The notes: a model not told the origin generated them from the letters alone. A DNA stretch of 64,000 nucleotides from Echinarachnius parma (GCA_037951105.1 JBAMJV010001369.1:1-64000); one strand, 5' to 3'. Shown: positions 53,316-64,000, counted from the first letter of the stretch. Program-made: numbers and translations.

Positions 53316-54690
53316 CCAACATATTGCATGCAATAATAACTCTGTAACTAATTTGATAAAATGAGCGTTACTACACCACATTCACACACACACACACACA
53401 TACATTACCTCTGTAATTTTGATAGACTAGCCACCGCAAACTGTGATAATTATACAAGAATACTTTATAATATTTACCAACATATTGCATACAATAATAA
53501 CTCTGTAATTAATTTGATACAAGCCTTACTACACATGCCTACAAGTGTATAACACATCCACACACATACCACCTGTAGTAATTGCGGTACAGACGGCTAC
53601 ATACTATGATAATTACATGTATACTTAAATTATAATATTGTCCAACATATTGCATACAATAATAACTCTGTAATTAATTTGATATGAGCGTTACTACACC
53701 ACATTCACACACACATACATTAGCTCTGTAATTTTAATAGACTGGAGCACTTCAAACTACGATAATTATACTAACATTACAATATTTTACCTCCATTTTG
53801 CGAACAATAACTCTGTAATTACTTTGATACTAGAGTGTAATACACCTGACTACAATACAGTTCTTGTAATTCACAGATAGCTGCTAACTATGATCATTAT
53901 AGCCCAATTTTCTATGCACATTTTGTTCATTCATAAAATATAATAATTTCTAGTATTTCAAGACTGCCCGGGTAAATGTATACACATTCATTTTTAGGGT
54001 ACTTTTTTTTCAAGCTTGCCTTCCATAAATAGCAATCTGTAATGCAATGCTAGAAATGAACCTTTTTGCCTTGTGGCCCAGTCGGGCAAGTAAAAACAAG
54101 ATTGTTCAACTTTGAGTGGCCCGGAACCTAAATCTGGTGGCCCAAAACAAAGAAAAACATAACAAATTCTGTTAAATTTGGTTGCCTGAATGGGCCAGTA
54201 GAATTTAGGATCAATACAATTTGGTGGCCCGGAGCTTATTCTTAGTGGCCCCGGCCCGGGCCAGTGGGCCTATGCTAATTTGTCTTTCCATTAAAAGTAT
54301 ACCTTGCATCATTCACATTATTACCAGAAGAAAAACAATATAATTGACACATCTATAGAGCTCACATTCGTTTCCGGAATACTGCATTTATAAAACAATA
54401 GTTGTAATTGATAGAGTATACTTCAACACACCCACACACGTATGCTAATTAACATCTGAATTACAATTGCTGTATGATATTTCACAATTTCTAGTATTTC
54501 AAAACTAATTATAGATATTTGCCAGTAGGGAAAATGGATATTACAATTCCCACACCCCTAATTAACAGACAGCTGCAATCCACGATAATTACATTTGCTG
54601 TATAATATTTCCCAATGTATAGTATTTCAACAATGATTATACTGTTTTCTGCCAGCAAGGATATCAAATACTGATTTACATGCTGCTTTT
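53316..54690 (+). repeat. Tandem array, about 130-165-bp unit, with inserted Q6
   Basis: ACATATTGCATGCAATAATA, ACTCTGTAACTAATTTGATA, a CACACACA tract and a TGATAATTATAC block recur near 53318, 53479 and 53644, and in decayed form near 53800, 54430 and 54590 (TTTCTAGTATTTCAA anchors at 53950, 54490 and 54618). The array is broken by an H fragment and Q6 (54000-54292). Confidence 0.65.
54066..54292 (+). repeat. Q-family repeat (Q6)
   Basis: TTGTGGCCCAGTCGGGCAAG, GAACCTAAATCTGGTGGCCC, GTTGCCTGAATGGGCCAGTA, TTGGTGGCCCGGAGCTTATT and GGGCCAGTGGGCCTATGCTA: a nearly complete Q body that also matches Q1 and Q2. Confidence 0.65.
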
Positions 54691-55160
54691 TAGGCTTGCC
54701 TATATGCCTAATGCATTCTAAAATATACTAAACTCACCATACTAGATTGTGTAATCTCCATAATGTTAGAGCAATTAACTATCAATGAATTATCAATGAA
54801 CTAATCACCAACACATTGGTAATGCTATTTGTTCATGAACCGATAAACGCCAATTTGTTTGTGACAGGATACCATTTGAAGAAAAAAAACTTGAAAATAC
54901 TGTACCACTATTTGAAACTAAAAGAGAGAGAGATGAAAAGGAGGATGAAACGAGTCTTTAGTCTCATGTGTGGAGCAGCTTGAGATATTTACATGCAAGA
55001 TGGTCATATTTACATACGTAGATGGTGGGACAGAGTCACTGACTCACTGGGCAAACATTTGATGAGCTCTTGGTTTTGATTGCTTTGATGGGTCGTTAAT
55101 ATGATGAAGTGCTTACAAGTCCGATTTGAAGATTAGAGCAAGAGTTTCTTTTCACTCTAA
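54691..55160. other. Putative intron, nothing recognised
   Basis: No repeats shared with the rest of the window. Confidence 0.4.
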
Positions 55161-55164
55161 TACG

Positions 55165-55425
55165 TTACGGCCTAGTCCCACTGTACCCATTCTCTTTCTG
55201 TTCCCTATCCGACCAAAAAGTGGCGAAACGGTCAGTATCTAGCAAATTTTGACATTCTGTGACGTTTCGTTTCATGCCAACAGCTCGCTGAATTAAAAGT
55301 ATCCTACTAGTCCTGTCCGAAGTCGGTCCGCATCATTTTGTTTTCCAGTGCTAGTACCTTCCGGATCATATGTTAAACGGATAGGAAATGGAAGGAGATC
55401 TGCTTTAGTGGGACTAGACCATTAG
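55165..55425. mobile_element. MITE with CTAGTCCCACT ends
   Basis: TTACGGCCTAGTCCCACTG at the left and AGTGGGACTAGACCATTA at the right are inverted. TTCCCTATCCG and CGGATAGGAAATGG are a further inverted pair. About 260 bp, no coding capacity. It lies in the putative intron upstream of the coding exons. Confidence 0.6.
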
Positions 55426-55930
55426 AGAACCCGCCTCTCCCATTGTAAGAAGTCTGTGAGAGTTTGTCATAGTCATGTACATATTAAAGTAGGGGATAGG
55501 GAAAACAAATATGTTCAGTGTTAAAGGCACGCGTTACTACATTGTATGTAGTATCGAGTAAACAATTCTCGTATTCTTGTAGTAACTTATATTTATCCTG
55601 CAGTTGTACTTTGTATAGGGCCAACGCCAAATTTAGTCAGCCTTATATATCATGGATTAATCATACTTGATCAGGTTTTATTGTGCAAATATTTTCAGGA
55701 TTGTAAGAGGTTAATCAATTATTTCGATGCTTTGATTTGTAGTTTCCTGACTTTCCACCTTACAGATCAAACAAGCCCAAAATGTAGCTGTATGGACGGA
55801 GAATCCATCAATTTGAAAGTTTGAACTGTTTGTTATAAAGATCCATTTGTTAAATGATTGACTCTACTGGTGATGTATCTCTTTTAGACAGATGGCAGAT
55901 GGATTAGCTTTGTAATGATTCATAAATGTA
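55426..55930. other. Putative intron, nothing recognised
   Basis: No feature can be supported. Confidence 0.4.
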
Positions 55931-56000
55931 GGGCTTTCTATAGCTCAGTCGGTAGAGCTCGGTCTAGATAGCAATCTGGAGGTTTTAGGTTTGAATCCTT
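55931..56000 (+). pseudogene. tRNA-like pseudogene
   Basis: GGGCTTTCTATAGCTCAGTC contains an A box (TAGCTCAGTCGG) with GTAGAGC after it, and GGTTTGAATCC at 55988-55998 is a fair B box. The acceptor ends do not pair and the anticodon arm is irregular. It is a decayed tRNA or a SINE head without body. It lies about 90 bp upstream of the first coding exon. Confidence 0.55.
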
Positions 56001-56089
56001 ATTTTGTTTGCTCATTTTCTTATGTTTTTCTGGTCAGTTTTCCCTATGTGCTTGTATTAACAAATCTTATTTTTGTTTGTCTCCTGCAG

Positions 56090-56172
56090 GACCAATCTAG
56101 ATCAGAATGAGTGAGCCGGGTGATGATGGAGGAGGGTTCAGGGAGCCAGACCCAGGAGAAACTGAGCTAAGG
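56090..56172 (+). other. Exon 3 of the FERM gene (start-codon exon)
   Basis: The acceptor region TTTTTGTTTGTCTCCTGCAG is close to ideal, and the exon ends CTAAGG followed by GTAAGATA. The first 17 nt are untranslated, then the ATG at 56107 follows. The start context (A at -3) is good and no upstream ATG lies in the exon. Confidence 0.75.
56107..56172 (+). CDS. FERM (band 4.1 superfamily) protein, first coding exon
   Basis: Twenty-two codons: MSEPGDDGGGFREPDPGETE followed by LR, ending in phase 0. The acidic, glycine/proline-rich sequence is like the disordered N-terminal leader in front of the FERM domain in band 4.1 proteins, but has no motif of its own. The start was chosen because it is the first ATG in a well-spliced exon with A at -3. 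It joins in frame, across a 210-bp intron, to the exon at 56383. A larger gene with other N-termini is possible. Confidence 0.65.
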
Positions 56173-56382
56173 GTAAGATAACACTCCATTTTAACCCAGT
56201 GAAGACTACACTCTACAGTTGAGCCTGTGTATTGGTGATCACCTAAGGGAAAAAAAAAAGTAAAGAAAAAAAAATTGACACGTCTAAAGATGCAAGTATG
56301 GTTAATTCAGACAACGTTTATACAGAATCCCTTCAAGGTAAAAAATACAATGTTCAGCCAAAGAACTTTTGTTTCATTTCAG
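56173..56382 (+). other. 210-bp intron
   Basis: GTAAGATAAC donor and TTTCATTTCAG acceptor, phase 0. It contains an in-frame-looking stretch from 56275, but that is intron read-through. Confidence 0.65.
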
Positions 56383-56544
56383 AAGATGGATGAACCAGAG
56401 CCGATACCTAGCAACCGAGCCGCCCCGCCCCAAAATAGATCAGCCAGCGCCCCTCAGCCTAGGAAACCCACACAGTCGAGAGGCAAACTAGCTAGAGTCA
56501 CCATCATCCTGCTAGACGAAACAGAGTTCAACTGTGACATTGAG
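56383..56544 (+). CDS. FERM (band 4.1 superfamily) protein, exon with start of FERM F1 lobe
   Basis: Fifty-four codons, phase 0 at both ends, bounded by TTTGTTTCATTTCAG and GTAAGAAT. The first 32 residues (KMDEPEPIPSNRAAPPQNRS and on to TQS) are a basic, Pro/Gln/Ser-rich linker. The last 22 hold ARVTIILLDETEFNCDIE, which matches the opening beta strands of FERM domains in band 4.1, EPB41L and FRMD3/5 proteins (family pattern C-V-LLDG-EYECDVE, followed in the next exon by KRAKGQ-LFDKVCEHLNLLE). Such proteins link membrane proteins to the spectrin-actin cortex. The boundary after the DIE residues fits the family's splice pattern. The rest of FERM is not in the window, so the subfamily cannot be fixed; EPB41-like is the best guess. 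Confidence 0.75.
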
Positions 56545-56550
56545 GTAAGA

Positions 56551-56945
<395 letters not shown>

Positions 56946-56947
56946 AG

Positions 56948-57020
56948 GTCACAGAGAGGTAAACTAGCTAGAGTTACTATCATCCTGCTAGACGAAACAG
57001 AGTTCAACTGTGAAATTGAG
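56948..57020 (+). pseudogene. Duplicate of the FERM-start exon (possible alternative exon)
   Basis: From 56955 the sequence AGAGGTAAACTAGCTAGAG onward is a 66-nt copy of the last part of the exon ending at 56544, followed by GTAATAAT as a donor. Four differences in 66 nt: three are synonymous (GGC/GGT, GTC/GTT, ACC/ACT) and one changes Asp to Glu (NCDIE to NCEIE). CACAG just before 56955 would give a phase 0 exon of 22 codons, but a polypyrimidine tract is missing because the upstream sequence is GAT repeat. So it is either a usable alternative exon, a dead tandem duplicate, or an assembly duplication of the microsatellite region. Confidence 0.7.
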
Positions 57021-57056
57021 GTAATAATTAATGAAAGATAAAGACACAAATTATTG

Positions 57057-57410
57057 TGATGATACTGGTGGTGATTGTGTTGGTGGTGATGATGGTGATG
57101 GTGATGGTGATGGTGATGGTGATGGTGATGGTGATGGTGATGGTGATGGTGATGGTGATGGTGATGGTGATGATGGCGTGAAATGTGAATGATGGTAATG
57201 ATGTCGACAAAAAAAATACTGATGGTCATGATGGCCATGATAGGGATGATGATGATGAAGATGGTTATGGAGGCTGTGATGAAGAAGATGATAATGGCTT
57301 GGATGGTGATGATGAATATGATGATTGATTAAGATGATGAAGATGATTATGATGATGCTTATTATTGTGATGATGATGATGAGGAGGAGGATGATGATGA
57401 TGGATAGATA
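57057..57410 (+). repeat. (GGTGAT)n microsatellite and GAT-rich tail
   Basis: (GGTGAT)n is pure at about 57088-57172; the rest to 57410 is a decayed GAT/ATG mix. This is the counterpart, after the duplicated exon, of the microsatellite at 56551. Confidence 0.85.
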
Positions 57411-58420
57411 GTTATGATTATCAAACCATTCAAAATACAACATAATGTAGGTTGGTATGATGCTCATCCCATAGAACGTTGCCTCCCAGTTACATCACAA
57501 TCCCAGTGGACATACATGCAGTTGTACAACCTGTGAGTTAATCATATATCTCAGGATCAATAATTGAATACTGTTTGTTGTTATAATTTAGTTCCAACTT
57601 CACCTTGACATGTCTTCTAGACTGAACTTGAAGGCCCACTAGCAATATTGATTTATCAACGGGTGTGTTTAGATACGTGTACTAATCTTGCCCAGAATTA
57701 ACGATTTGAAAATGTACTTCGGGCTAAAGCTTATCAAGTGATGATGATGATGGTTACAGTTATCAAAACAATCAGAATAAAAATGTAGATGTTGGTATAA
57801 TACTCATATGAGAGAAAGTTTCCTCCCACTTACAGCACAATCCAAGCGCAGTACATGTTGGGTAATCATATTAGAATCAATCATCAATACTGTTTGTTAT
57901 GATAATTTAGTTCTGACTTCACCTTGACATGCCCTGAGTTACATCTGACCATTACTAGACTGAATTAAGGCCCACTAGCAGTATTGATTTATCAATGGGT
58001 GTGTTTAGATACGTGTACTAATCTTGCCCAGAATTAACGATTTGAAAATATACTTCGGGCTAAAGTTTATCAAGTGATGATGATGATTGTTACAGTTATC
58101 AAAACAATCAGAATAAAAATGTAGATGATGGTATAATAGTTTCCTCCCAGTTACAGCACGATCCAAGCCGAGTACATGTTGGGTAATCATCTCAGATCAA
58201 TAATGAATAACTGTTTGTTGTGATCATTTAGTTTCGACTTTACCTTGAAGCAACTTCACCTTGACTTGCTTCGGGTTGGTTCTGACCATTTTCTAGACTG
58301 AAGGCCCACTAGCAATATTGATTTATCAATGGGTGGGTTTAGACAAACTCGTGTAGCCCAGAATCAATGATTTAGAACATGTTTCAGGCTTATGTTTATC
58401 AAGTAAACACAGCATATTTC
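57411..58420 (+). repeat. Tandem array, about 340-bp unit x 3
   Basis: Anchors TTATCAAACCATTCAAAATA (57418), TTATCAAAACAATCAGAATA (57759) and TTATCAAAACAATCAGAATA (58097). Each is followed by TGTAGATG-TTGGTATAAT, CCTCCCAGTTACAGCACAAT, a TTCACCTTGACATG block, GGCCCACTAGCAATATTGAT and CGTGTACTAATCTTGCCCAG. Units 2 and 3 are most alike. Located in the intron after the FERM exon. Confidence 0.75.
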
Positions 58421-58559
58421 ATATTTTGTTATGAAATTATACAAATATGCATGAATGATGTTCTAGGCAAATCATGCTTGTTTTGCAAAATGATTGTTTT
58501 TCCAAGTAAATAGATAAAAGATAAACTAATCCAAATTTCAGTTTTAAAACCAAATGAAT
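58421..58559. other. Spacer
   Basis: Nothing recognised. Confidence 0.3.
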
Positions 58560-59410
58560 AATTAAAATGAGTCAAAATGGATCTCATTAATGAATATTGT
58601 ATTAACTTGAGTGTGTCTTACATCTGCTAACCTCGAGATAAGCAAAAAGGCCTCAAACTCTCCAGAACCACCTTCTAAAGCATCTAGGGAATTCTTGGGA
58701 AGTGAAAAGTGGCTGAACTTGAAAATGCATGAATCCATGCAAAACATAGCTAATGGCTCAAATGCAGAAGTCGTGAATGGGTAAAATGATCTCATAAATG
58801 AATCTTATAATGACTTGAGTGTCTCTTATGTCTGCTAACCTCGTGATTTAAGCAAAAAGGCCTCAAACTTTCCCAATCCACCTTCTAAGGCACATAGGAC
58901 ATTCTTGGGAAAGAAAAAGTGTCAGAAATTATATTCACATGTATGCACGAATGCAAAACATAGCTCACGGCCTAACGCAGAAGTTGTGATGTTGTCTTAT
59001 AAATGAATCTTATAATTACGTGATTATGTCTTATGTCTGTTATTTTTTAACCCTCATGAAAAGCAAAGTGGCATCAAACTCTCCAACCTCCTAAAGCGTC
59101 TCGGATATTTGTGGGAAGTCAAAAGTGGCAGGAATTATATTCACATGAATTCATGCAAACATAGCTCACGGCTCTAATGCAGAAGTTGTGAATGAGTTAA
59201 AAGAATCTTATAAATGAATCTTATAATTACTTGATTTAAATGTCTTATGTCTGCCATTTTTAAACCCTCATGGAAAGCAAAAAAGGGCCTCAAACTCTCC
59301 AACCTCCTAAAGCGTCTCAGATATTTGTGGGAAGTCAAAAGTGGCAGGAATTATATTCACATGAATTCATGCAAAACATTGCTCGTGGCCCTAATGCAAA
59401 AAGAGCATTG
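58560..59410 (+). repeat. Tandem array, about 205-213-bp unit x 4
   Basis: AAAAAGGCCTCAAACTCTCC, CCTTCTAAAGCATCTAGG, GGGAAGT-AAAAGTGGC, ATTATATTCACATGAATTC and CATAGCTCACGGC recur at about 58645, 58857, 59068 and 59280. Units 3 and 4 are nearly identical. Confidence 0.8.
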
Positions 59411-60070
59411 AAGAATTCAAGTGGAACATAAACATAGCACTTGAAGTACAAGTATAGAAAATATTAAGTATTCCTCTAGGTTTGTCTGGGTTTTATTCAT
59501 GAATAATTTAAATTTGTTAAATGTGAAACGAAAGGCATGTTGGAATAACTGATTGATAAATCTCAAATTCATAGACATTGACCTGGATTTACTTGAACTA
59601 AGAAAAGCGTTTTTTAAATAATTTGTTCCTTTAAATTCACATACACGTACTAGATCTACAGTGCACGAACATGTTTTAAATCGTGAATGATTTTGCACTG
59701 ACACACACAATTGATTGTTGGAATAATTTAATGAGTAATCTCAAATTCACGGACATGGACCTGAATGTACTTAAACATTTGATCTTTCAATCTTGTTCTT
59801 ATGGGACCATTTTTCATGAATAAAGTCTAGATGTACATTGAACTCATGAAAACAATTCATTTCAGGAATAATAAAATGGTTCATGGTCACTGTATTGGAT
59901 GTACTTGGGTCTTTTAAAATTATATTCTGTATGTTTACGGTCACATAAGATATGTTTTTTCATTCATGAATATAATATTTTTTGTTTGCAGTCACATGAG
60001 TACAGTTGGATTTGAGAAGGATTAAATGAAAAATATCTACAGTAATTCAATGCCTCAAAACTAAGTGTAC
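59411..60070 (+). repeat. Diverged tandem pair, about 180 bp apart
   Basis: TGTTGGAATAACTGATTG / TGTTGGAATAATTTAATG and TCTCAAATTCATAGACATTG / TCTCAAATTCACGGACATGG recur at 59537 and 59715. The rest is AT-rich without features. Confidence 0.45.
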
Positions 60071-60454
60071 TTAAAGGGACTTAGTAACATTGTCCAAATC
60101 CTCAAAATAAAATTTTAATTCTAGCAGTTCCCTCATACCTTGTATTCGTATTACCAATAAAATCATGGGACAGGTTTCGGTTTTTCAAATTTCCCTTTCG
60201 TTACAAAGATATGTACGATCGAAGTATTCAGATAAGAAAAACTCCGGTGGAGTTTTTCTTACTGTGTACAAAGTGAGTGCAGTGAGTTAGTGACTATCAC
60301 TTTGCATTTTCGCTCATTACTTGGCCATGCAATGTCCATTTGACTTGAAATTTTCACACAATACCCTGTGGACATATGATATAACAACAATATACATTGC
60401 ATCAACCATTCATCACTTTTTGCACATGTCAACAAAGTTACTAGATCCCTTTAA
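60071..60454 (+). mobile_element. MITE A6 (TTAA)
   Basis: TTAA at 60071-60074 and 60451-60454. Nearly identical to A2 (21349-21735), including the AGAAAAACTC/GAGTTTTTCT hairpin. The best copy, with A2, for building a consensus. Confidence 0.85.
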
Positions 60455-60714
60455 GGCCCTTTGTTATGATAATGATTATTATAAAGATAAAGATTATTAT
60501 CTCATGAAAAATGAAACCTTCTATGGAAGATAAAACAATAGAGGGAAATAGTAATGAGTGTCTGATATATGGAAATTTGTAGACCCGAGGAAATATAAAA
60601 TTTAGCACCAAAATGTACTAATTCTTCTCGAAGTACAAAGATCTGAACCTGTAAATTTTATGCGGGAAGGACCATTGTTTGTACAGGAAGGCTGATCAAA
60701 CATGTGTTCAGTCA
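60455..60714. other. Spacer
   Basis: Nothing recognised. Confidence 0.3.
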
Positions 60715-61160
60715 CGGTGGGTCAATTTATTCAGATTTCAGTATGATCCCAGTGCATTGTGTGCAGTTAATGACTGGCGGTGAATTCTGAATCGACAGGG
60801 TTTAAGGGACTCTTGGTTGTCATGTGCGAAAAACGTAGTTTCATTGGCAAAACGTATCAATTGAGTGGTCTTTGTTATAAGTGAAGACTTTGTACAATAT
60901 TCATTATTCATGGCAAATGGATTAGGATTGTTAGACACAATTCTAACACAATAATTAAAAAATTAAACAAGCTTGGGTCAATTGATTCAGATTTCAGTAT
61001 GATCCCAGTACATTGTTGTGTGCAGTGAGTGACTGGCGATGAATTCTCAATGGACCCATCTGAACAGGGTTAAAGGTAACTTGGTTGTCACCTAGCGAAG
61101 ACTTTGTACAATATTCATGGCAAACAGATTTGATTATTGGACACAGAACTTTCTAGAACA
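60715..61160 (+). repeat. Direct duplication, about 255 bp apart
   Basis: TCAATTTATTCAGATTTCAG, TATGATCCCAGTGCATTGTG, GACTGGCGGTGAATTCT and AGACTTTGTACAATATTC occur at 60721-60910 and again at 60977-61120. Confidence 0.7.
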
Positions 61161-61430
61161 ACATGTGATCAAAACTTAAACGCTACTTTCATTTTTAGTT
61201 TGTATTTAGTTCGTCCATTGATTCGTTTGGTAAACTTTGACCTTTATTCTCAAGATCGATTTCTTTTCATTTTGTATTTAAAGAATTAGTGATTGATCAT
61301 GTTTGTATTCCTGCACACACTTCTAGTTGATCAAACATTTAGTTAATTATTGTCCCGTTGGAAAAAAAGGACAATGACAAATATACTGTAAGCATGTTGT
61401 CTGTTGCGATACAAAATGTGAAACACTGAG
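61161..61430. other. AT-rich spacer
   Basis: Nothing recognised. Confidence 0.3.
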
Positions 61431-61757
61431 GGTGGAATTCTCATCAACGGGGTTAAATTTAGCCTGTGTTAAATTTAACCCACCACTTTATGGAGCGCCG
61501 AACTACAAATAATGAATATATGGTCTCATCTCACGGGGAAACCTCTACACAACCGCTGTCGAAACCGAGTGTAGAAAGCATTTATTGAATTAATTAAAAA
61601 TTAAGAAAAATGCCAAGGGAGACTTTGGTGGCAAAGCGTCAATTACCAGGCTTTCCATAAAACAGTGGGTTAAATTTAATCCACTTCTGACGTAAAACGA
61701 CGCGAATGACGTGTTTTAGCACCGTGCTAAACTTAACCTTTTGATGAGAATTCCACC
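61431..61757. mobile_element. M-family MITE (GGTGGAATTCTCATCAA ends)
   Basis: Perfect 17-bp ends, GGTGGAATTCTCATCAA at 61431-61447 and the inverse at 61741-61757. GGGTTAAATTTAGC and GCTAAACTTAACC continue the inverted repeat, and GGGTTAAATTTAAT lies inside. A second, partial M copy is cut by the window end. Confidence 0.7.
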
Positions 61758-62240
61758 AGTAGATTGTCTTCAAAAATAGGCTTTTCTAGCCCCAAAATAC
61801 AATTTTGAAATATTTTCCAGGCTAATCTTTCCACTGGGTGGTCACTCAACAATAATATGAATCACACTCCTGACGACGGACAGTCAACCTGTTTGAAACG
61901 TCGAGCCCCTCCTACCACCCACCCTTTCCTTACAATAACTATACCAGCGCCGTAGCACTTATTAGAACTACAAGCTCAAGAAAGAATACCATCAGTCCTT
62001 TCCAGGACTACCAACATTGAACAGTCCTTTGTAGGACTACCACAGTCCTTTTTAGGACTATCCTAGAAAGAATACCAACAGTCCTCTACTCAGGACTCAC
62101 CAATCCTCTCCTTATACATGGTGCAACCGCAAACCACACGTATTATCTACACCACCATGGAAGCCGATACTTACAAGCAACATTTAACATGAATCACATT
62201 TCAAAACACTGGGAATCGGGGCGAGATATGTCTGAATTAA
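61758..62240. repeat. Repeat with AGTCCT/AGGACT hairpins
   Basis: Four short inverted repeats AGTCCT-N4/N6-AGGACT occur in a row at 61993, 62022, 62043 and 62079. AAAGAATACCATCAGTCC and AAAGAATACCAACAGTCC show a direct repeat, too. Upstream, CTCCTGACGACGGACAG (61868) and TTTGAAACGTCGAG resemble the CTGANGA...GAAAC pieces seen in many retroelement ends. Nature unclear. Confidence 0.45.
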
Positions 62241-62620
62241 ACACAGTTATCCATCTATCTACTTTACATTCCTACATGTGTAGATAGAATGTTCAGAGCT
62301 CTAGATAGCACTTTAGTACAGATGTCAATTTGACAGTAAATCCATGCACTGTACTACACCCTTGGTTGAGAAATAGACGGGCGCTATGTCACTTTCTGTA
62401 TTTTGGAGCTAATCATGTTTAAAGTTCGGGAGCAATATGGGGACTAAATATAACCCTTTTTTTCTTTTATTTCTGAGAGATTTTGTCCCAAATTAGACAT
62501 GATTATTATCAGAAAACTTGACATCACATAGAGATTCGGAATGTTCACCCCTACAAGATGTTATGCCAAACTCAGTTTAGCCTAAAGTCGACTTAACGCC
62601 CTTCACACTCTCACCCAACA
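62241..62620 (+). repeat. Dispersed repeat N (copy N4)
   Basis: AATCATGTTTAAAGTTCGGG, AAATTAGACATGATTATTAT, CTACAAGATGTTATGCCAAA and CGCCCTTCACACTCTCACC match 47800-48035. It has the intact TTTAAAG site that is occupied by MITE A3 in the copy at 39520. Confidence 0.65.
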
Positions 62621-62739
62621 ACACATGTATAGTGCACACCCAGACAGCTGTAAGCCATTGAAGGTCAGAGGTCAAGTTCATAAATCCTCCCCAAGGGGCT
62701 TCTTCCATCATATACATACATACAGAAGTATATTTATCA

Positions 62740-63840
62740 TACAGAGAGAGAGAGACATGCAGAGTGCTGGGATGATGCCATCGACATGTTGAGAGATCCT
62801 CTATCCCATGGGCTAACCATGTGTTTACATTAAAATGGAGCCCTGGGTCTATTCTTAACAAGCCAGACTTCTTCTTCTTCCAATTTCAGTACAGTCCTCT
62901 GGGTAGAGTATTGTTGTACTGTTGTGTGGTACTGAAGTGCCTCTGCAACGAAGTGAAGTGGCTGGATGCATTATGTTTTTGGGTTGTCGGTATGTCCGTC
63001 CGTCCATCGTTTGTCGCTAAGCATGGAGATGATGCCATTGATATGTTGAGAGATCCCCTATCCTACGGGGCTAACCATGTGTTTACAATTAATGGAGGGG
63101 TTTATTCTTGACAGGTCAGACTTTTGTATGCCTGTAAAGTTTCATCACTGGAGTCATTATGTTTTGGGGTTGTCTGTCTGTCTGTCCATCTGCACCTAAG
63201 CATGGAGATGATGCCATTGATATGTTGAGAGATGCCCTATCCCATGTGCTAACCATGTGTTTACATTAATGGAGGGGTCTATTCTTGACAGGACAGACTT
63301 TTTATATGTCTCCGCAAGGAAGTTTCATTGCTGGATGCATTATGTTTTGGGGTTGTCTGTCTGTCAGTCCTTCTGTATGTCTGTCCTGTAGCATAGAGAT
63401 GATACCATTCATATGTTGAGAGATCCTCTATCCCATGGGCTACCCCTGTGTTAACATTAACATGGAGGGGTCTATTCTTCACAGGCCAGACTGCAGTGAA
63501 GTATCTGGACTGCTGGAGGCATCATGTTATTGGGTTGTTCGTTTGTCTGTCTGTCCATCCGTCCATCATTTGTCCCTAAGCATGGAGATGATGCCATTGA
63601 TATGTTGAGAGATAGTCTATCGTACAGGCTAACCATGTGTTTACATTAATGGAGCCTGGAGGGGTGTATTCTTGACAGGACAGACTTTTTATTCTTCCGC
63701 AGCAAAGTTTCATTGCTGGAGTCCTTATATTTTGGGGTTGTCTGTCCGTCTGTCCATCAGTCTGTCAGTCTGTCCATCAGTCTGTCCGTCTGTCCGTCCT
63801 ATTGGTTGTACATCTGTCTGTCCTTTGTCTGTCGATATAA
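62740..63840 (+). repeat. Tandem array, about 180-200-bp unit x 5, with CTGT tracts
   Basis: CATGGAGATGATGCCATTGA, TATGTTGAGAGATCC, GGGCTAACCATGTGTTTACA, GGGTCTATTCTTGACAGG and TTATGTTTTGGGGTTGTCTG recur near 62768, 63020, 63198, 63393 and 63580. Each unit ends with a CTGTCTGTC/CGTCCGTCC tract. Frames across it are periodic, not genes. Confidence 0.8.
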
Positions 63841-63936
63841 GGTTTACCTCAAGAACCGATTGAGGGATTACCATCAAACTTGTTTCTATCTAGATGGATT
63901 CTTGGATAGGAATTGTGGTCGCTTGGTCTAGACCTT

Positions 63937-64000
63937 GGGTGGAATTCACAAAGGTAGTTTAAATTTATACCATGGTATAAAATACTGAGCAAGTGCGCAA
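63937..64000 (+). mobile_element. M-family MITE, left end, cut by window edge
   Basis: GGGTGGAATTCACAAAGG followed by TAGTTTAAATTTATACCATG resembles the left end of the M copy at 61431 (GGTGGAATTCTCAT, then GTTAAATTTA). The remainder lies outside the window. Confidence 0.4.

Noticed and set aside
53361-53700. CRISPR-like regular repeats
   Set aside because: This is a eukaryotic tandem array with units of about 165 bp and no distinct spacers; the same applies to 25600-26090, 29160-30450 and 62740-63840.
56390-56544. Naming the gene EPB41 outright
   Set aside because: Only the first FERM strands are visible; FRMD3/5, EPB41L and coracle-type proteins begin alike, so the symbol is left blank.
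61868-61902. Active hammerhead ribozyme
   Set aside because: CUGACGA and GAAAC are present with a possible stem II between, but an extra nucleotide follows the core and no stem I or cleavage-site strand could be placed.

Overview
The window is animal nuclear DNA, mostly intronic or intergenic: AT-rich, crowded with transposon remnants and tandem repeats, with only one host protein gene that I can support. The mix suggests a marine invertebrate: tRNA-headed SINEs, CR1/L2-like LINE remnants, hAT-like elements with 8-bp target duplications, many TTAA-flanked MITEs, echinoderm-style foldback repeats, and a multi-intron FERM-family gene with long introns. An echinoderm is my best guess and a hemichordate or amphioxus is possible; this is inference, not proof.

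Host gene (+ strand). Two coding exons near 56.1-56.5 kb start a protein whose second exon ends in the first strands of a FERM domain of the band 4.1 superfamily. The introns are phase 0. A plausible 5' UTR exon lies at 27350-27442 and a weaker first-exon candidate ends at 15102. If these belong together, almost all of 15.1-56.1 kb is intron. The next FERM exon is not in the window. A second, nearly identical 66-nt copy of the FERM-start exon lies 476 bp downstream between GAT microsatellites.

RNA genes. Two minus-strand tRNA-Phe(GAA)-like genes, at 3.3 and 9.8 kb, carry the same 35-37-nt insertion in the T loop. They differ by a compensatory change in the acceptor stem and each has a T-run directly downstream. 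This is the most unusual signal in the window.

Mobile DNA. At least four MITE families use TTAA target sites (called A, B, C and Q here). They insert into each other, into a LINE reverse transcriptase and into other repeats, and several insertions can be dated relative to each other from empty copies in the same window. Two hAT-like elements of about 1.06 kb occur (4.4-5.5 kb and 48.5-49.6 kb); the second is built around a 370-bp near-perfect palindrome. A GC-rich dispersed repeat (H) occurs more than a dozen times and is tandemly amplified at 31 kb. Other families include CCCCGTGTTCACAC-ended (D), CAGTGGCGTAGC-ended (K), TACCGTAAA-ended (J) and several foldbacks.

Tandem arrays take up much of the rest: a polypyrimidine array at 23.9-24.9 kb, a roughly 178-bp satellite at 29.2-30.4 kb, and arrays at 22.5, 25.6, 53.3, 57.4, 58.6 and 62.7 kb. 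No CRISPR array, operon or rRNA gene is present. Family letters are labels for this window only; no database was searched.
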